The notes beneath the pieces were generated by a model. That model searched no databases. It had not been told where the DNA came from and worked only from the letters and a program-made list of their open reading frames with translations. Below, piece by piece: positions 1 to 8,859 of a DNA stretch of 64,000 bases (positions are counted from its first letter, which is position 1; every line of letters starts with the position of its first letter). Origin of the DNA: an uncultured Aquimarina sp. (GTDB lineage: Bacteria > Bacteroidota > Bacteroidia > Flavobacteriales > Flavobacteriaceae); the NCBI GenBank assembly GCA_947499005.1, contig CANMML010000006.1:62001-126000 (forward strand), read 5' to 3'. The position numbers were made by a program, and so were the translations under genes.

Positions 1-419
1 CTGTTGGTCTTTTCAAAATTCAATTCACCAAGATCTTTAAACGCAGATCCTCCTTCCGAATGTGGTCCATAGTAGAAAGTGGTGTACTGAAAACCATCTA
101 CTTCGTCGGCATTTACCAATACCTGCGCAGATAATCCATGCTCTAAAAGTCTTATATGTTCATAATTCACTCCCAATAAAAACTCTTCATTGAACCTCAG
201 TTGGCAATCGTTTTCTATGGGTGGTATAGGAACATCATCGTCAGTAGGATCTACTACTGGGGTTTGGTTGTCTTGTGGAGGATTATCGTTTCCTCCATTG
301 TCAATAACAGCTTCTCCGTTGTCATCATTTGATGTGTCTGGCACCATTTCTTCGCTTTCACAGCCTAGAGTAAACATCAGCGAGATTAGCACAGAACCAA
401 AAAGTAGTTTTCTTTTCAT
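1..419 (-). CDS. Surface lipoprotein, N-terminal part only
   Basis: The reading frame opens at the ATG complement at 417-419 and runs off the left edge of the window, so only about 139 residues are visible. The N-terminus (MKRKLLFGSVLISLMFTLGC) is a lipoprotein signal peptide with a lipobox ending in Cys20. The following S-E-E matches the acidic surface-export signal of Bacteroidota lipoproteins. A low-complexity linker rich in D, N and P (about residues 26-68) then leads into a folded domain that I do not recognise. Function is unknown. It lies 26 bases downstream of the co-directional HExxH lipoprotein gene, so the two may be co-transcribed. Confidence 0.8.
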   Translation of the reverse strand, partial: MKRKLLFGSVLISLMFTLGCESEEMVPDTSNDDNGEAVIDNGGNDNPPQDNQTPVVDPTDDDVPIPPIENDCQLRFNEEFLLGVNYEHIRLLEHGLSAQVLVNADEVDGFQYTTFYYGPHSEGGSAFKDLGELNFEKTN

Positions 420-445
420 AGTTTTTGACTTTATTTGTGATAGTA

Positions 446-1054
446 TTACTGTTTTTCAATCCAAAGTTGAGCTACTAAATTTCCAATACCATAGCTTACC
501 AATTCATCATCTGGGCAAAGGGGAGTACCATGGCCTTGATCTGAAAAATCATAGGAAACTAAATGCGTAATCTCGTGTGCTATGGTATTTATCAATAATG
601 CTTTTGTTTTGATATCATTCGAAAACCAAGTTTTAATCCTTTTAGGTTTTATCGCAACCCGTTGTTTTGATTTATGAGCTTGAGCAATAGCATTCCAAGG
701 TCTTCTAGGATGTATCGAAAAATCTATAAAGCCATTTTTTAGAGTAGTATATACTTTTTTTCCATCCAGTATATCAGGTTGGTCGTTTACTCTTTTACAA
801 CTGATAAGCCAGTCTTTAGATTCGACTTGTTGTTGAAATTTTGGATCATCAAAAATGATAAAGGTTTCTATAAAGGCTTCACTTACAGCTTTGTTATAAT
901 CTTCATTAGTTAGGTTTTGCATTCCTAGTTTTACAGGAGCCGAACCTAAAGTGCGATAGTCACTAGGTTCAGGGGCTTCATATCCAATCCAGGCTATCGA
1001 CATGCAACTATTTAGGAAAAGGCATAACAAGGCTAGCATTATAGTTTGCTTCAT
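446..1054 (-). CDS. Lipoprotein with HExxH zinc-peptidase motif, function unknown
   Basis: This 202-residue protein has a lipoprotein signal peptide with lipobox FLNSC (Cys17). It carries the sequence IAHEITHLVSYDF, with a HExxH motif at H160/E161/H164, as in zincin metallopeptidases. I do not see a certain third zinc ligand, although the C-terminal region contains further H, D and C residues (GHGTPLCPDDE). The protein is small for a secreted protease, so it may be a compact zincin or a non-catalytic relative. It is divergent from the sensor kinase gene at 1101. A weak copy of the regional 16-bp palindrome sits in the space between them. Confidence 0.75.
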   Translation of the reverse strand: MKQTIMLALLCLFLNSCMSIAWIGYEAPEPSDYRTLGSAPVKLGMQNLTNEDYNKAVSEAFIETFIIFDDPKFQQQVESKDWLISCKRVNDQPDILDGKKVYTTLKNGFIDFSIHPRRPWNAIAQAHKSKQRVAIKPKRIKTWFSNDIKTKALLINTIAHEITHLVSYDFSDQGHGTPLCPDDELVSYGIGNLVAQLWIEKQ

Positions 1055-1100
1055 GGGTATTAGGTTTTGTTTATTGCGAAATTAGTATATTGTAATCTCT

Positions 1101-2960
1101 ATGAAATCACCCTTAAGGATGGTTTATGTGACCAATAAAAAATCGCGGTATTTATTTCAAATTAGTGTTCTAGTCTTTTGCTTGAGTAGTGTATTTAGCT
1201 GCTATGCTTTATCAAAAACGGAAGTAACTAATAAGCTAAATTTTACAGCTACTGAAAGAGGGAAAGCTACGATAGAAAGTGTTTATGAGGTATTCAAAAA
1301 AGGAGACTTTAATACTTTTAAGACGAAGTATGTTCACCAACAGTTGAATGATAGCGTATATTGGTTTCACTTTAAAGCTCCGATATCCCAAGCCACCTCC
1401 GTTTTTAGTTATACCGCACCTTATATTCCTAAAGCACAATTATACATTATTCATCAAGATGGAGAAATAGAATCTTTAAAAGAGTCGTCTACTTATAGTG
1501 TTTTGAAAACGGGTGCCTTTTACTACAGGCATCCAACATGGGAAATACCTACTACAGATACCGCTTTAGATCTTTTTCTTAAAGTCGATAATGATGATAG
1601 TCAAAGAACAAGGTTAGAGTTTTTTCTAGAAGACAAAAATGAATTTCTAAAGAGAATTCAAAAAGAGCATTTATTGGCAGGAGGGTATATCACATTGCTA
1701 TTGTCTCTGGTTATTTTCCTGTTATATTTTGCCTTACTTAATAAAGAATATGCGGTGATATTCTATGCCTTGTATGTCTGTGGGGTTATCATTGAATTTT
1801 TAGCAGGGAAAAGTCTGGGGAATCAACTAATATGGAGTGATATACGTTTTGTATTTAATAATATTAGAAGTAGCAATCAAACCTTAGGGTTTTTTAATCT
1901 AGGCTTATTTTATGCACTTTTTTATAGGTATCGAAGTGCTACTAAAATACATCAGAATATCTTTTTTGCAGGTTCGATATATGCATTTTTGTTATTCTTG
2001 GGATATGTAGTAAAGTTTTTTATTGGTGGGATGGAAAGCTACTTTCTTTTTGTATGGTTTACGCTTAGATTGGCAATGCTTACATTTTTGGCAAACCATA
2101 TCATGCTTTCTTTTAAAAAGCATATTCCATTGTATTTGGCTTTTTTCTTTGCGTTGCCGAAAATTTCCTTGATATTGATTCCGAATATATCTTTTAAATA
2201 CGATGATCCATTTTGGTATCGTTTTTTCCTTGATAATATTTTCTTTTTTGCATTAACCCTAGAAGTGTTAGTATTTACGAGGTATATTTTTAAAGATGTC
2301 ATTTCAAATCAAAAGAAATATGTTCAGTTAAAAGAATTGAACAAAAGCTTAGAAACATCTTTTCAATATAAAATGTTAGAAACAACTCAAAAAGAGCGGA
2401 ATCATGTTTTAGCAGATATTCACGATTCGCTGGGAGGATATTTGGCGGCACTTCAAATACGATTATCTCAAGATTTGATCGATAAAGATGTTTTTCAAAA
2501 TATTGTAAATGCATTTCAAAAGGAATATAGAAGTTTGTTGCAAAATTTACATGCTCCAGAAATTGATGTCAATAATTTTGCCAATGAGTTGATCGAGTAC
2601 TGTAGAGAAATGAATCAGATACATGATGCGGAAATTGTGACAGAATTTAATATTTCTACGAAAAAATTATCTAAAGAAAAATGTTTAAACATCTATCGGA
2701 TTCTAACAGAATTAATTACCAATGCTTTAAAACATTCCGAGGCATCAATAATTAAGGTCGGCGTTAATAACCGTAACGAAGAGGAGTTAGAGATCTTTGT
2801 TAAAGATAATGGGAAAGGGTTTTCGAAGAATGGACGTAATACAGGGAAATCTTTTGGATTGAATAATATTAAGTCTCGAGCAAAAAATTTTAACGGGACA
2901 TTTGAAATTGAAAGTAATCGAAAATACGGAACTTTAGCCGTAGTTAAAATGCCAAGCTGA
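1101..2960 (+). CDS. 7TMR-DISM type sensor histidine kinase
   Basis: This is a membrane sensor kinase of about 619 residues. After an N-terminal signal or anchor segment comes an extracellular DISMED2-like sensory region (about residues 45-190), then about seven hydrophobic segments (about 195-400). A HisKA_3-type dimerisation helix carries the phospho-acceptor in HDSLGG (H441), and a HATPase domain shows an N-box (ELITNALKH) and glycine boxes (DNGKGF, SFGLNNIKSRA). A response regulator follows after four bases. The kinase is a paralogue of the one at 6381, with the acceptor histidine at the same residue number. The start is uncertain: an in-frame ATG at 1119 also gives a good signal segment, and the weak palindrome at 1107-1122 overlaps this area. 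Confidence 0.9.
   Translation: MKSPLRMVYVTNKKSRYLFQISVLVFCLSSVFSCYALSKTEVTNKLNFTATERGKATIESVYEVFKKGDFNTFKTKYVHQQLNDSVYWFHFKAPISQATSVFSYTAPYIPKAQLYIIHQDGEIESLKESSTYSVLKTGAFYYRHPTWEIPTTDTALDLFLKVDNDDSQRTRLEFFLEDKNEFLKRIQKEHLLAGGYITLLLSLVIFLLYFALLNKEYAVIFYALYVCGVIIEFLAGKSLGNQLIWSDIRFVFNNIRSSNQTLGFFNLGLFYALFYRYRSATKIHQNIFFAGSIYAFLLFLGYVVKFFIGGMESYFLFVWFTLRLAMLTFLANHIMLSFKKHIPLYLAFFFALPKISLILIPNISFKYDDPFWYRFFLDNIFFFALTLEVLVFTRYIFKDVISNQKKYVQLKELNKSLETSFQYKMLETTQKERNHVLADIHDSLGGYLAALQIRLSQDLIDKDVFQNIVNAFQKEYRSLLQNLHAPEIDVNNFANELIEYCREMNQIHDAEIVTEFNISTKKLSKEKCLNIYRILTELITNALKHSEASIIKVGVNNRNEEELEIFVKDNGKGFSKNGRNTGKSFGLNNIKSRAKNFNGTFEIESNRKYGTLAVVKMPS
1107..1122. promoter_or_regulatory. Weak copy of the 7-2-7 palindromic operator
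   Basis: TCACCCTTAAGGATGG matches 14 of 16 positions of the ideal palindrome TCACCCTTAAGGGTGA found at promoters further along. It lies between the divergent HExxH lipoprotein and sensor kinase genes, but overlaps the first codons of the kinase frame as called from 1101. It may be an operator for the divergent promoters or chance. Confidence 0.3.
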
Positions 2961-2964
2961 CACC

Positions 2965-3582
2965 ATGATTGAAAGCACCATAGTTATAGCAGATGATAAT
3001 CGGTATTTTGCAGATGCAATAAAAGATAGTTTAAATTCGAAAGGATTTAAGGTTAAAGAAGTTACTTATACTATTGATGATCTTTTGAAGATTTGCAATT
3101 ATACTAAGTTTGATATTCTGCTTTTGGATATCAATTTTGAAGGAGAAGATGTTTTGGAATTTGTTCCTGAAATTTTGGGGACGAATCCCGAATTGAAAAT
3201 TATTTCGTTAACTACATTGAGTAATAATTATACAAAGCAAAAAGCGTTTGAAAGAGGAATTGTAAAGGTTTTGAGTAAAGATGGAGATTTGTCAAAATTG
3301 CCAGACGCAATACGAGAAGTTGTAAGCAATAATGATAAAGTGTCTTTTGAGAGTTCGAGAAATGTAATGATTGATGACATTAAATTATCGACAAAGAAAA
3401 TAGAGGTTTTAAGAACGTTATATGCCTACACCCATTTAGAGGATACCGAGATCTCAGAAATTCTCAATATTTCAAAAAACACCTTAAAGACCCATAAGAA
3501 AGAATTATTTGAATTGACTCAAACGAAAAGCACAAGTGATCTTATAAAGTTTGGAATTAAAAATGGGTTGATTTTACCATAA
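2965..3582 (+). CDS. Response regulator, receiver plus LuxR-type HTH
   Basis: This is a 205-residue cytoplasmic DNA-binding regulator and the presumed partner of the kinase four bases upstream. The N-terminal receiver (about residues 5-120) has acidic residues at DDN near the start and the phospho-acceptor in LLLDINFEG (D55). The C-terminal helix-turn-helix (about 140-200) reads EISEILNISKNTLKTHKKEL, a NarL/LuxR-type recognition region. It is a close paralogue of the regulator at 8227. NarL-type regulators commonly bind 7-2-7 inverted heptamers, so it is a candidate reader of the palindromes nearby; that is inference. Confidence 0.92.
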   Translation: MIESTIVIADDNRYFADAIKDSLNSKGFKVKEVTYTIDDLLKICNYTKFDILLLDINFEGEDVLEFVPEILGTNPELKIISLTTLSNNYTKQKAFERGIVKVLSKDGDLSKLPDAIREVVSNNDKVSFESSRNVMIDDIKLSTKKIEVLRTLYAYTHLEDTEISEILNISKNTLKTHKKELFELTQTKSTSDLIKFGIKNGLILP

Positions 3583-3615
3583 GTATAGCTTCTTTTTTGC
3601 AGAATAATTAAAAAT

Positions 3616-3645
3616 CTAGCCGATACAATTGACTGTACCGACTAG
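3616..3645 (-). terminator. Rho-independent terminator for the gene at 3667
   Basis: On the minus strand CTAGTCGGTACA pairs with TGTATCGGCTAG in a 12-bp stem around a 6-base loop. Two G-U pairs form only in the minus-strand RNA; on the plus strand the same positions are mismatched. The stem is followed in the minus direction by ATTTTTAATTATT. This orientation fits termination of the T9SS protein gene. Confidence 0.7.
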
Positions 3646-3666
3646 ATAGCACAACAACATGCTATT

Positions 3667-5694
3667 TTAATTTTTGATAAACTTTAGACGAGTTGTTTTA
3701 TTTATAATGGCAATATAAACGCCATTGATTAGATGGCTAATTGAAGTTGTATTGGTATTCGTAACGGATTGTATTCTTTTGCCACTTAAATCGTAGATAT
3801 CTATAGTGGCAATAGCTTCTAAATTGTGAATTGTAAGAATGTCGTTTGTTGACGTTAAAAAGATATCATTAGCATCTAAATCTGTAAATGTGTTATTCGA
3901 TAAAGTAGCGGCTTCATTAGTGAAACTGATTATTAAATCATTTGATTCGAAAGTAGCATATATCGTACCGCCTATAATTGCATAGTCATCGATACTCGAA
4001 CAAAAAACACTTCCGTCTTCTTCGGTGTCGTTATACGTAGCATTGAATGCTATAAATTCACTATCATCTCCAAAGTCACTAAAACTTAAAGGTGCTCTCT
4101 TTAAACTACTTTCTTGAGTGTAATAAATAAAATTATTATCGATTGAGATGTTACTAACAAAATTAGTGTCGCTTGATAGCAATGTTAAATCGGTCAAGTC
4201 TGTTACAGGTGCAGAATAAAGATTGGTGTCTTCAACGATATAAAAAGTGTCATTTAATAGATAAATGCTTTCGAGGAAGAAATTGTAATCAACATTAAGT
4301 TCTACGAATGAATCATTGGTTAGGTCTATTTTATCGACAAAAGAAACGTCTGTATCGTTAGAGTCACTAGGCTCGTGTACAAAAAATAGGTCAGTACCAC
4401 TTTTTGCTAAATCATAAATAAACTGATCACTAGAAGAATAGATTTGAATATTACTATCGTCTGTTAAGTCAATTTTTGAAATTTGACCAAAATCAAAGAT
4501 AAAATCCCCATTAAAGTTTTCGAAGCCAAAGATAGAAGAAACAAAAACCTCCTGGCCTTCTACTAAGACATGGGTTATTAGTTCGTTAGTACTTTTGCTG
4601 TAAATAATAGTTTCTGCTTCTGTGGTAATATTAACCCTACTTACTCCATTATCAGTAGATACAATGAGTTCGTTACTGTTTAATTGCTCTATAAATTTAG
4701 GAGATTCTAATGATGTGATTGCTTCTTGAAAATCGGTACTAGTTCCTGTGCATTCATTTATGGAGAAGAAAAAAGATGTTCCGATAATACCTTCATTAGT
4801 CAAAGAAGAATAGCCTTGTCCATCTTCATCAATAGCGATTCCATTAAAGTTAGTAAAGAAGGCTTGTCCGTTATTGTCATCTTCATAAAACCTATTTTCT
4901 AGGTTTGTAAATAGATCGATAGTACTGTTAGTCGAAATTTCCCCAGACTCAATAGAATTACCATTGGCAATATAGATTCGGTTATTTTGTACTTCCAAAC
5001 CTTGAATAAAGTTAATAGGTTCATTAAAACTTAAATTATTTAATGTAGAAGAAGCACTAGTGGGATCGTAGTAATGAACTTCTCCAGTATCGCGATTTGC
5101 TAAATAAAGAAGATTTCCATCTGTTGCCATATCATTGATCTCATCACCATCAGTACTAGCAACCATAACTTCTGTAGCACTCAGGTTTGAAAGATCTTTG
5201 CTAAATAAATAATAACTATCATCAATGTCTCGATCTGCGGTAAAGTAGATCGTGTTGTCAATAATTTCAAGTGAAGAAATAAAAGCTCCAGCTCCTGTGT
5301 CAATAATTTCAGTAATCGTAGATGTATTATCATTAATTTCTAAACTGAATATGGTAGATCCGAGCCCCATATCTTGACTTTCATCAAATTCTTCACCAGT
5401 TAAATAAATAGTATTTCCTACAACTAAAAAGTCATTTAATACATTGTCAATATTTGGATCAGAAGGAGTTGGTAAGGTATATACTACTTCTTCCGTTAAT
5501 GGAAATTCGTTTAAGTTGAATCGTCTGAGATTTACACTTTCATCGTCCAATACATATAAAAAATTATCGACGAGTTGAAGATTTCCTGGCTCGTTTTGAT
5601 TGGTTAATATTTCATTGAAGTCATCTATGTTTTGTGAGTGCCCCCAAAATGAGATAAACAAACAAGTATAGATTATATGGAGTATTTTTTTCAT
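3667..5694 (-). CDS. T9SS-secreted beta-propeller-like protein
   Basis: This 675-residue protein starts with a Sec signal peptide (MKKILHIIYTCLFISFWGHS). Its long body has many irregular repeats of the type N-x-I-Y-[FLV]-[TA] followed by acidic loops, as expected of a secreted beta-propeller. The last 75 or so residues form a type A T9SS sorting domain (IDIYDLSGKRI, then LINGVYIAIINKTTRLKFIKN near the end), so it should be exported and surface-attached or released. I see no catalytic motif. A 16-bp palindrome lies 68 bases upstream of the start, suggesting control by a neighbouring LuxR-type regulator. Ligand and role are unknown. Confidence 0.85.
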   Translation of the reverse strand: MKKILHIIYTCLFISFWGHSQNIDDFNEILTNQNEPGNLQLVDNFLYVLDDESVNLRRFNLNEFPLTEEVVYTLPTPSDPNIDNVLNDFLVVGNTIYLTGEEFDESQDMGLGSTIFSLEINDNTSTITEIIDTGAGAFISSLEIIDNTIYFTADRDIDDSYYLFSKDLSNLSATEVMVASTDGDEINDMATDGNLLYLANRDTGEVHYYDPTSASSTLNNLSFNEPINFIQGLEVQNNRIYIANGNSIESGEISTNSTIDLFTNLENRFYEDDNNGQAFFTNFNGIAIDEDGQGYSSLTNEGIIGTSFFFSINECTGTSTDFQEAITSLESPKFIEQLNSNELIVSTDNGVSRVNITTEAETIIYSKSTNELITHVLVEGQEVFVSSIFGFENFNGDFIFDFGQISKIDLTDDSNIQIYSSSDQFIYDLAKSGTDLFFVHEPSDSNDTDVSFVDKIDLTNDSFVELNVDYNFFLESIYLLNDTFYIVEDTNLYSAPVTDLTDLTLLSSDTNFVSNISIDNNFIYYTQESSLKRAPLSFSDFGDDSEFIAFNATYNDTEEDGSVFCSSIDDYAIIGGTIYATFESNDLIISFTNEAATLSNNTFTDLDANDIFLTSTNDILTIHNLEAIATIDIYDLSGKRIQSVTNTNTTSISHLINGVYIAIINKTTRLKFIKN

Positions 5695-5761
5695 AGTTTA
5701 AATTTTTTTAGTTGCGGTTTGTTAATCGATGTAAAGCTAAATAGTCTATAGAGCAATTTCG

Positions 5762-5777
5762 TCACCCTAAAAGGTGA
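5762..5777. promoter_or_regulatory. 7-2-7 palindromic operator candidate
   Basis: TCACCCTAAAAGGTGA is two inverted heptamers (TCACCCT / AAGGTGA) separated by AA. It lies 68 bases upstream of the T9SS protein gene on the minus strand. It shares its form with the sites at 6335 and 24621. The 7-2-7 arrangement resembles NarL-family operators, and three LuxR/NarL-type regulators are encoded nearby. Confidence 0.6.
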
Positions 5778-5883
5778 TTAGTGATCTTGAGGTTTCGTCA
5801 AAAAAACTTCAATAGGGAAGTTGAAACATTATTGACAAGAATTTCTTTCAGCCAATTAAAGTGAGCTAATTATATTTCCAAAG

Positions 5884-6282
5884 TCAAGACAAAATTCTAG
5901 TGTAATGCATCCAATCACCCATAGAATGAATTTCTAATTTTTTAGTAATATTTTTCCTGTGACTTTCTACAGTGTATAGAGAAATAAATAAGCGATCAGC
6001 AATCTCATCATTCGGTAACCCAAATAGTATAAGGTCAAAGATCTCAAACTCTCTTTCAGTAAGAGATTCAATCTTTTTGAAACTACTTTTTTGATACTTC
6101 ATGCGGTCTTCAAAACTTTTTAATGCATTAATTAATAATTTATTTCCTTTATTTTTTCTCGAAATATTATAAAGCTTTTTAAAAAGCCTTCTGGAAATGT
6201 TTAATTCACAATTGTCGATTATCTGTCCTTGATTTGAAAAGAGAATACTAATTTCATCTTTAATTTCTTTAGGAGATATCAT
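5884..6282 (-). CDS. Orphan LuxR-type transcriptional regulator
   Basis: This 132-residue protein has a C-terminal LuxR/GerE helix-turn-helix (about residues 70-130): LTEREFEIFDLILFGLPNDE, then ADRLFISLYTVESHRKNITK. The N-terminal 65 residues are helical and lysine-rich with no receiver phosphorylation site, so it is not a standard response regulator. It is divergent from the kinase that heads the caspase/oxylipin cluster and shares the palindrome at 6335-6350. It may therefore repress or activate both directions. The trigger is not evident from sequence. Confidence 0.85.
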   Translation of the reverse strand: MISPKEIKDEISILFSNQGQIIDNCELNISRRLFKKLYNISRKNKGNKLLINALKSFEDRMKYQKSSFKKIESLTEREFEIFDLILFGLPNDEIADRLFISLYTVESHRKNITKKLEIHSMGDWMHYTRILS

Positions 6283-6334
6283 TTGTGTTTCATTTTTGTT
6301 TACTCAAAACTAAAAATACTCTTCGTCGAATAAG

Positions 6335-6350
6335 TCACCTTAAAGGGTGA
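6335..6350. promoter_or_regulatory. 7-2-7 palindromic operator candidate, divergent promoter
   Basis: TCACCTTAAAGGGTGA is two heptamers (TCACCTT / AGGGTGA) around AA. It lies between the divergent genes at 6282 (minus) and 6381 (plus), 5 bases upstream of a good -7 element (6356-6363). That placement, just upstream of and adjoining the core promoter, suits an activator or a repressor blocking sigma binding. This is the clearest of the copies and sits at the head of the nine-gene cluster. Confidence 0.65.
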
Positions 6351-6355
6351 TTTTA

Positions 6356-6363
6356 TATATTTG
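6356..6363 (+). promoter_or_regulatory. Promoter -7 element for the 6381 operon
   Basis: TATATTTG matches the Bacteroidota -7 consensus TAnnTTTG, 17 bases before the ATG at 6381. I see no convincing -33 TTG at normal spacing; the palindrome occupies part of that space. This fits a regulated promoter that needs an activator. Confidence 0.55.
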
Positions 6364-6380
6364 AGTGTCAATCATGTCAA

Positions 6381-8234
6381 ATGCGAGTAACCAAAAATTC
6401 AAAAATACCTTCCTTAAAGCTTATTTACTTTTTGTTTTTGTTGCTGCTTTTAACTTCTTGTCAAGAAGTTTTAGATCCATATAATAACATAGATCATCTT
6501 CAAATAGAGAAAAAAGAACAAGCTGATTCCCTTTCTATAGACCTCATTATAGATTTATTTTCAAATAGAAAGAGTAAAAAGTTAATTAATAGTAAACTTT
6601 ATAAAGAAAATAAAGGAGACAGCATCCTCCTGTATAAGTTTAATTTAAAAAAATACAATGATCTTCAAGAAGACTTGTATGTTACTACTAGAGATCACTT
6701 CTTAAAAAGAGGTAAAGGGTATTTTGTTAGTGAAAAAGATACCGTACTTATTTCGGATTTCTCTTATGGAAAGCATCATTACTTTAAATCTTATTACTAC
6801 AAGTCTCCTACTTGGCGTATCGAAAAACAATTTTTAAAGCAAGTAGAAAACCCTACATTTTATATTGAAATTGAACCTCATACATGGCGTGTTAGACAAG
6901 AGTTTTTTGTTGAAAAAAGGCAAGAATTTTTGAAGCGAATAGAGCAAGAGTATTTTGCAGTAGGAGGATTTAGTGCTTTGTTATTAAGTTTGATAATGGT
7001 TTTACTAACTTTTTCTATTATAAAGAAAGAGTATAGCATCATTTTTTATGTAGTGTATATCTTTTGTATTACGTTTGAAATGTTAAGTATAAAAGGGATT
7101 GGACAACAATTTGTATGGTCAAATAATAGTCTTTTTATGCAAGCACACGGCTTTATTTACGCGCTTATGTCTGCTAGTTTAAGTCTTTTTGTAGGGTATT
7201 TTTACAAATTCGATAAATCGACAATTGTTTTACAAAAGGCAATCCGTTTAATGGGCTTGTTTTTTGTCATAGTGGCTGTGTTTTCACTAATTAATCATTT
7301 TTCGGGTTGGTCGAAAGACTTTTTTATCTTGCCTTGGTTTTTATTTAAATTATTAGCTATTGTATTGTGCTTTATACACATTATTCTACTAAAAAAACGA
7401 ATGATACCAAACTATATAACGGTAACATTTATTACTACAACTTTTGTGTCAGCTATTTTCTCTTCTGTAAACCCTAGTATTACTAATAGCTATTTTACAA
7501 GGTATGTGTTGATAAATTCTAGACAGCTATTTACATTGATAGAAATAATCGTAATGCTAAGATTTATTTTCGATTCGGTAATACAAACACAACAAAAGTA
7601 TTTTCAATTACGACAGATCAACGCCAATTTAAAAAACACTTTTAAATCTACAGTAATAAATGCACAATTGGAAGAACGAAATTCGATGATGAATGATGTT
7701 CATGATTCTTTTGGGGGTTATATAGAAGCTCTAAAAATTGGTGTTAATATGGATGTTTCAAAATTAGAATTACAAGAAATTTTAGAAGGATTTCATAAAG
7801 AGTATAGAATCCTTCTAGACTCAATTTATAGTCCTAAAATAGGTCCAATTAATTTTACAGAAACATTATCTAATTATTTCGAAAAGTTAAAAAGCTTAAA
7901 TATATGTAGTATTGACTATGATCTAAATATTCAAGATTTAAAAATTTCTAAAGAAGATTGTATTCAATTATATAGGGCTATTTCGGAAATATGTACCAAT
8001 ACGATAAAGCACGCAAATGCAAATTCCTTAAATATCTTACTAAGGAACAATGAAAATCTTTTGGTTTTAAAAATATCGGATGATGGTGTTGGTTTTGATC
8101 CTCAAAAAATTAAAAAAAACGCATATGGCTTAGAAAGTATTAAAAGAAGGATTTCAAGTATAGGAGGGCGTATTCAAATAAATTCTTCACCGAATAAAGG
8201 AACTTACTTTACAATACAATTAAAAAATGGATAG
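6381..8234 (+). CDS. Lipoprotein-type 7TMR-DISM sensor histidine kinase
   Basis: This 617-residue kinase heads the cluster. The N-terminus is a lipoprotein signal peptide (LLLLLLTSC, then Q), unusual for a histidine kinase. It is followed by an extracytoplasmic DISMED2-like region (about residues 30-185), about seven transmembrane helices (about 195-395) and a HisKA_3 helix with phospho-acceptor H441 in VHDSFGGYIEALK. The HATPase domain shows EICTNTIKHA, SDDGVGFD and YGLESIKRRISSIGG. It overlaps the next gene by 8 bases. It is a paralogue of the kinase at 1101 with the same layout. The signal sensed is unknown; DISM domains are often linked to carbohydrate or envelope ligands. Confidence 0.9.
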   Translation: MRVTKNSKIPSLKLIYFLFLLLLLTSCQEVLDPYNNIDHLQIEKKEQADSLSIDLIIDLFSNRKSKKLINSKLYKENKGDSILLYKFNLKKYNDLQEDLYVTTRDHFLKRGKGYFVSEKDTVLISDFSYGKHHYFKSYYYKSPTWRIEKQFLKQVENPTFYIEIEPHTWRVRQEFFVEKRQEFLKRIEQEYFAVGGFSALLLSLIMVLLTFSIIKKEYSIIFYVVYIFCITFEMLSIKGIGQQFVWSNNSLFMQAHGFIYALMSASLSLFVGYFYKFDKSTIVLQKAIRLMGLFFVIVAVFSLINHFSGWSKDFFILPWFLFKLLAIVLCFIHIILLKKRMIPNYITVTFITTTFVSAIFSSVNPSITNSYFTRYVLINSRQLFTLIEIIVMLRFIFDSVIQTQQKYFQLRQINANLKNTFKSTVINAQLEERNSMMNDVHDSFGGYIEALKIGVNMDVSKLELQEILEGFHKEYRILLDSIYSPKIGPINFTETLSNYFEKLKSLNICSIDYDLNIQDLKISKEDCIQLYRAISEICTNTIKHANANSLNILLRNNENLLVLKISDDGVGFDPQKIKKNAYGLESIKRRISSIGGRIQINSSPNKGTYFTIQLKNG

Positions 8235-8859
8235 TAGTCTTATAAATATTGTGCTTGCAGATGACAATTTATTTTTATTGAATATGATTGAAAAAAGCCT
8301 GCAACAAAATGATAAAATCAATATACTAGCCAAATTTGATAATATACAGGAACTTGTAGAATATACCCCGAATAGGGTATTTGATGTATTAGTATTAGAT
8401 ATTAATTTTAATGGCAACAGTTCTTTAGAATACCTAAATGAAATAAGACCTAATGAAAATGCATTTGAAATTATTTTATTAACTACTATAGATACACCCT
8501 ACACTAGGGCGGTGGCTTTGCAGAATAATATTAGTAGGCTACTCAACAAAAATAATATTCAGACAGACTTAGAATTTGAGGTTCTAGATTTCATGAATTC
8601 TAAAGAAGAGGAACATGACGAAAATGAATCTAAAAAAATTATTATCAATGGTATTGTTTTTACAGAGACAAAAATAAAATTATTGAAAGCTTTATATGAA
8701 AACTCAGAAAAGAACGAGGATGAAATAGCCTCTTTACTCTGTATAAGTAAAAATTCTCTAAAGACACATAAAAGACAGCTATTTGAAATGTCTAATACAT
8801 CAAAAATAGTAGACTTAGTAAAATTTGGTTTAAAATATGGAATACTCTTATCAAAATGA
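8227..8859 (+). CDS. Response regulator, receiver plus LuxR-type HTH
   Basis: This 210-residue regulator partners the kinase it overlaps by 8 bases. The receiver domain has the acidic pair in LADDN and the phospho-acceptor D58 in VLVLDINFNG. The C-terminal HTH reads DEIASLLCISKNSLKTHKRQ. Its last 23 bases overlap the catalase-related gene, which suggests translational coupling to the enzymes downstream. It probably regulates its own operon through the 6335 palindrome, but the paralogue at 2965 and the orphan at 5884 are equally possible readers. Confidence 0.9.
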   Translation: MDSSLINIVLADDNLFLLNMIEKSLQQNDKINILAKFDNIQELVEYTPNRVFDVLVLDINFNGNSSLEYLNEIRPNENAFEIILLTTIDTPYTRAVALQNNISRLLNKNNIQTDLEFEVLDFMNSKEEEHDENESKKIIINGIVFTETKIKLLKALYENSEKNEDEIASLLCISKNSLKTHKRQLFEMSNTSKIVDLVKFGLKYGILLSK

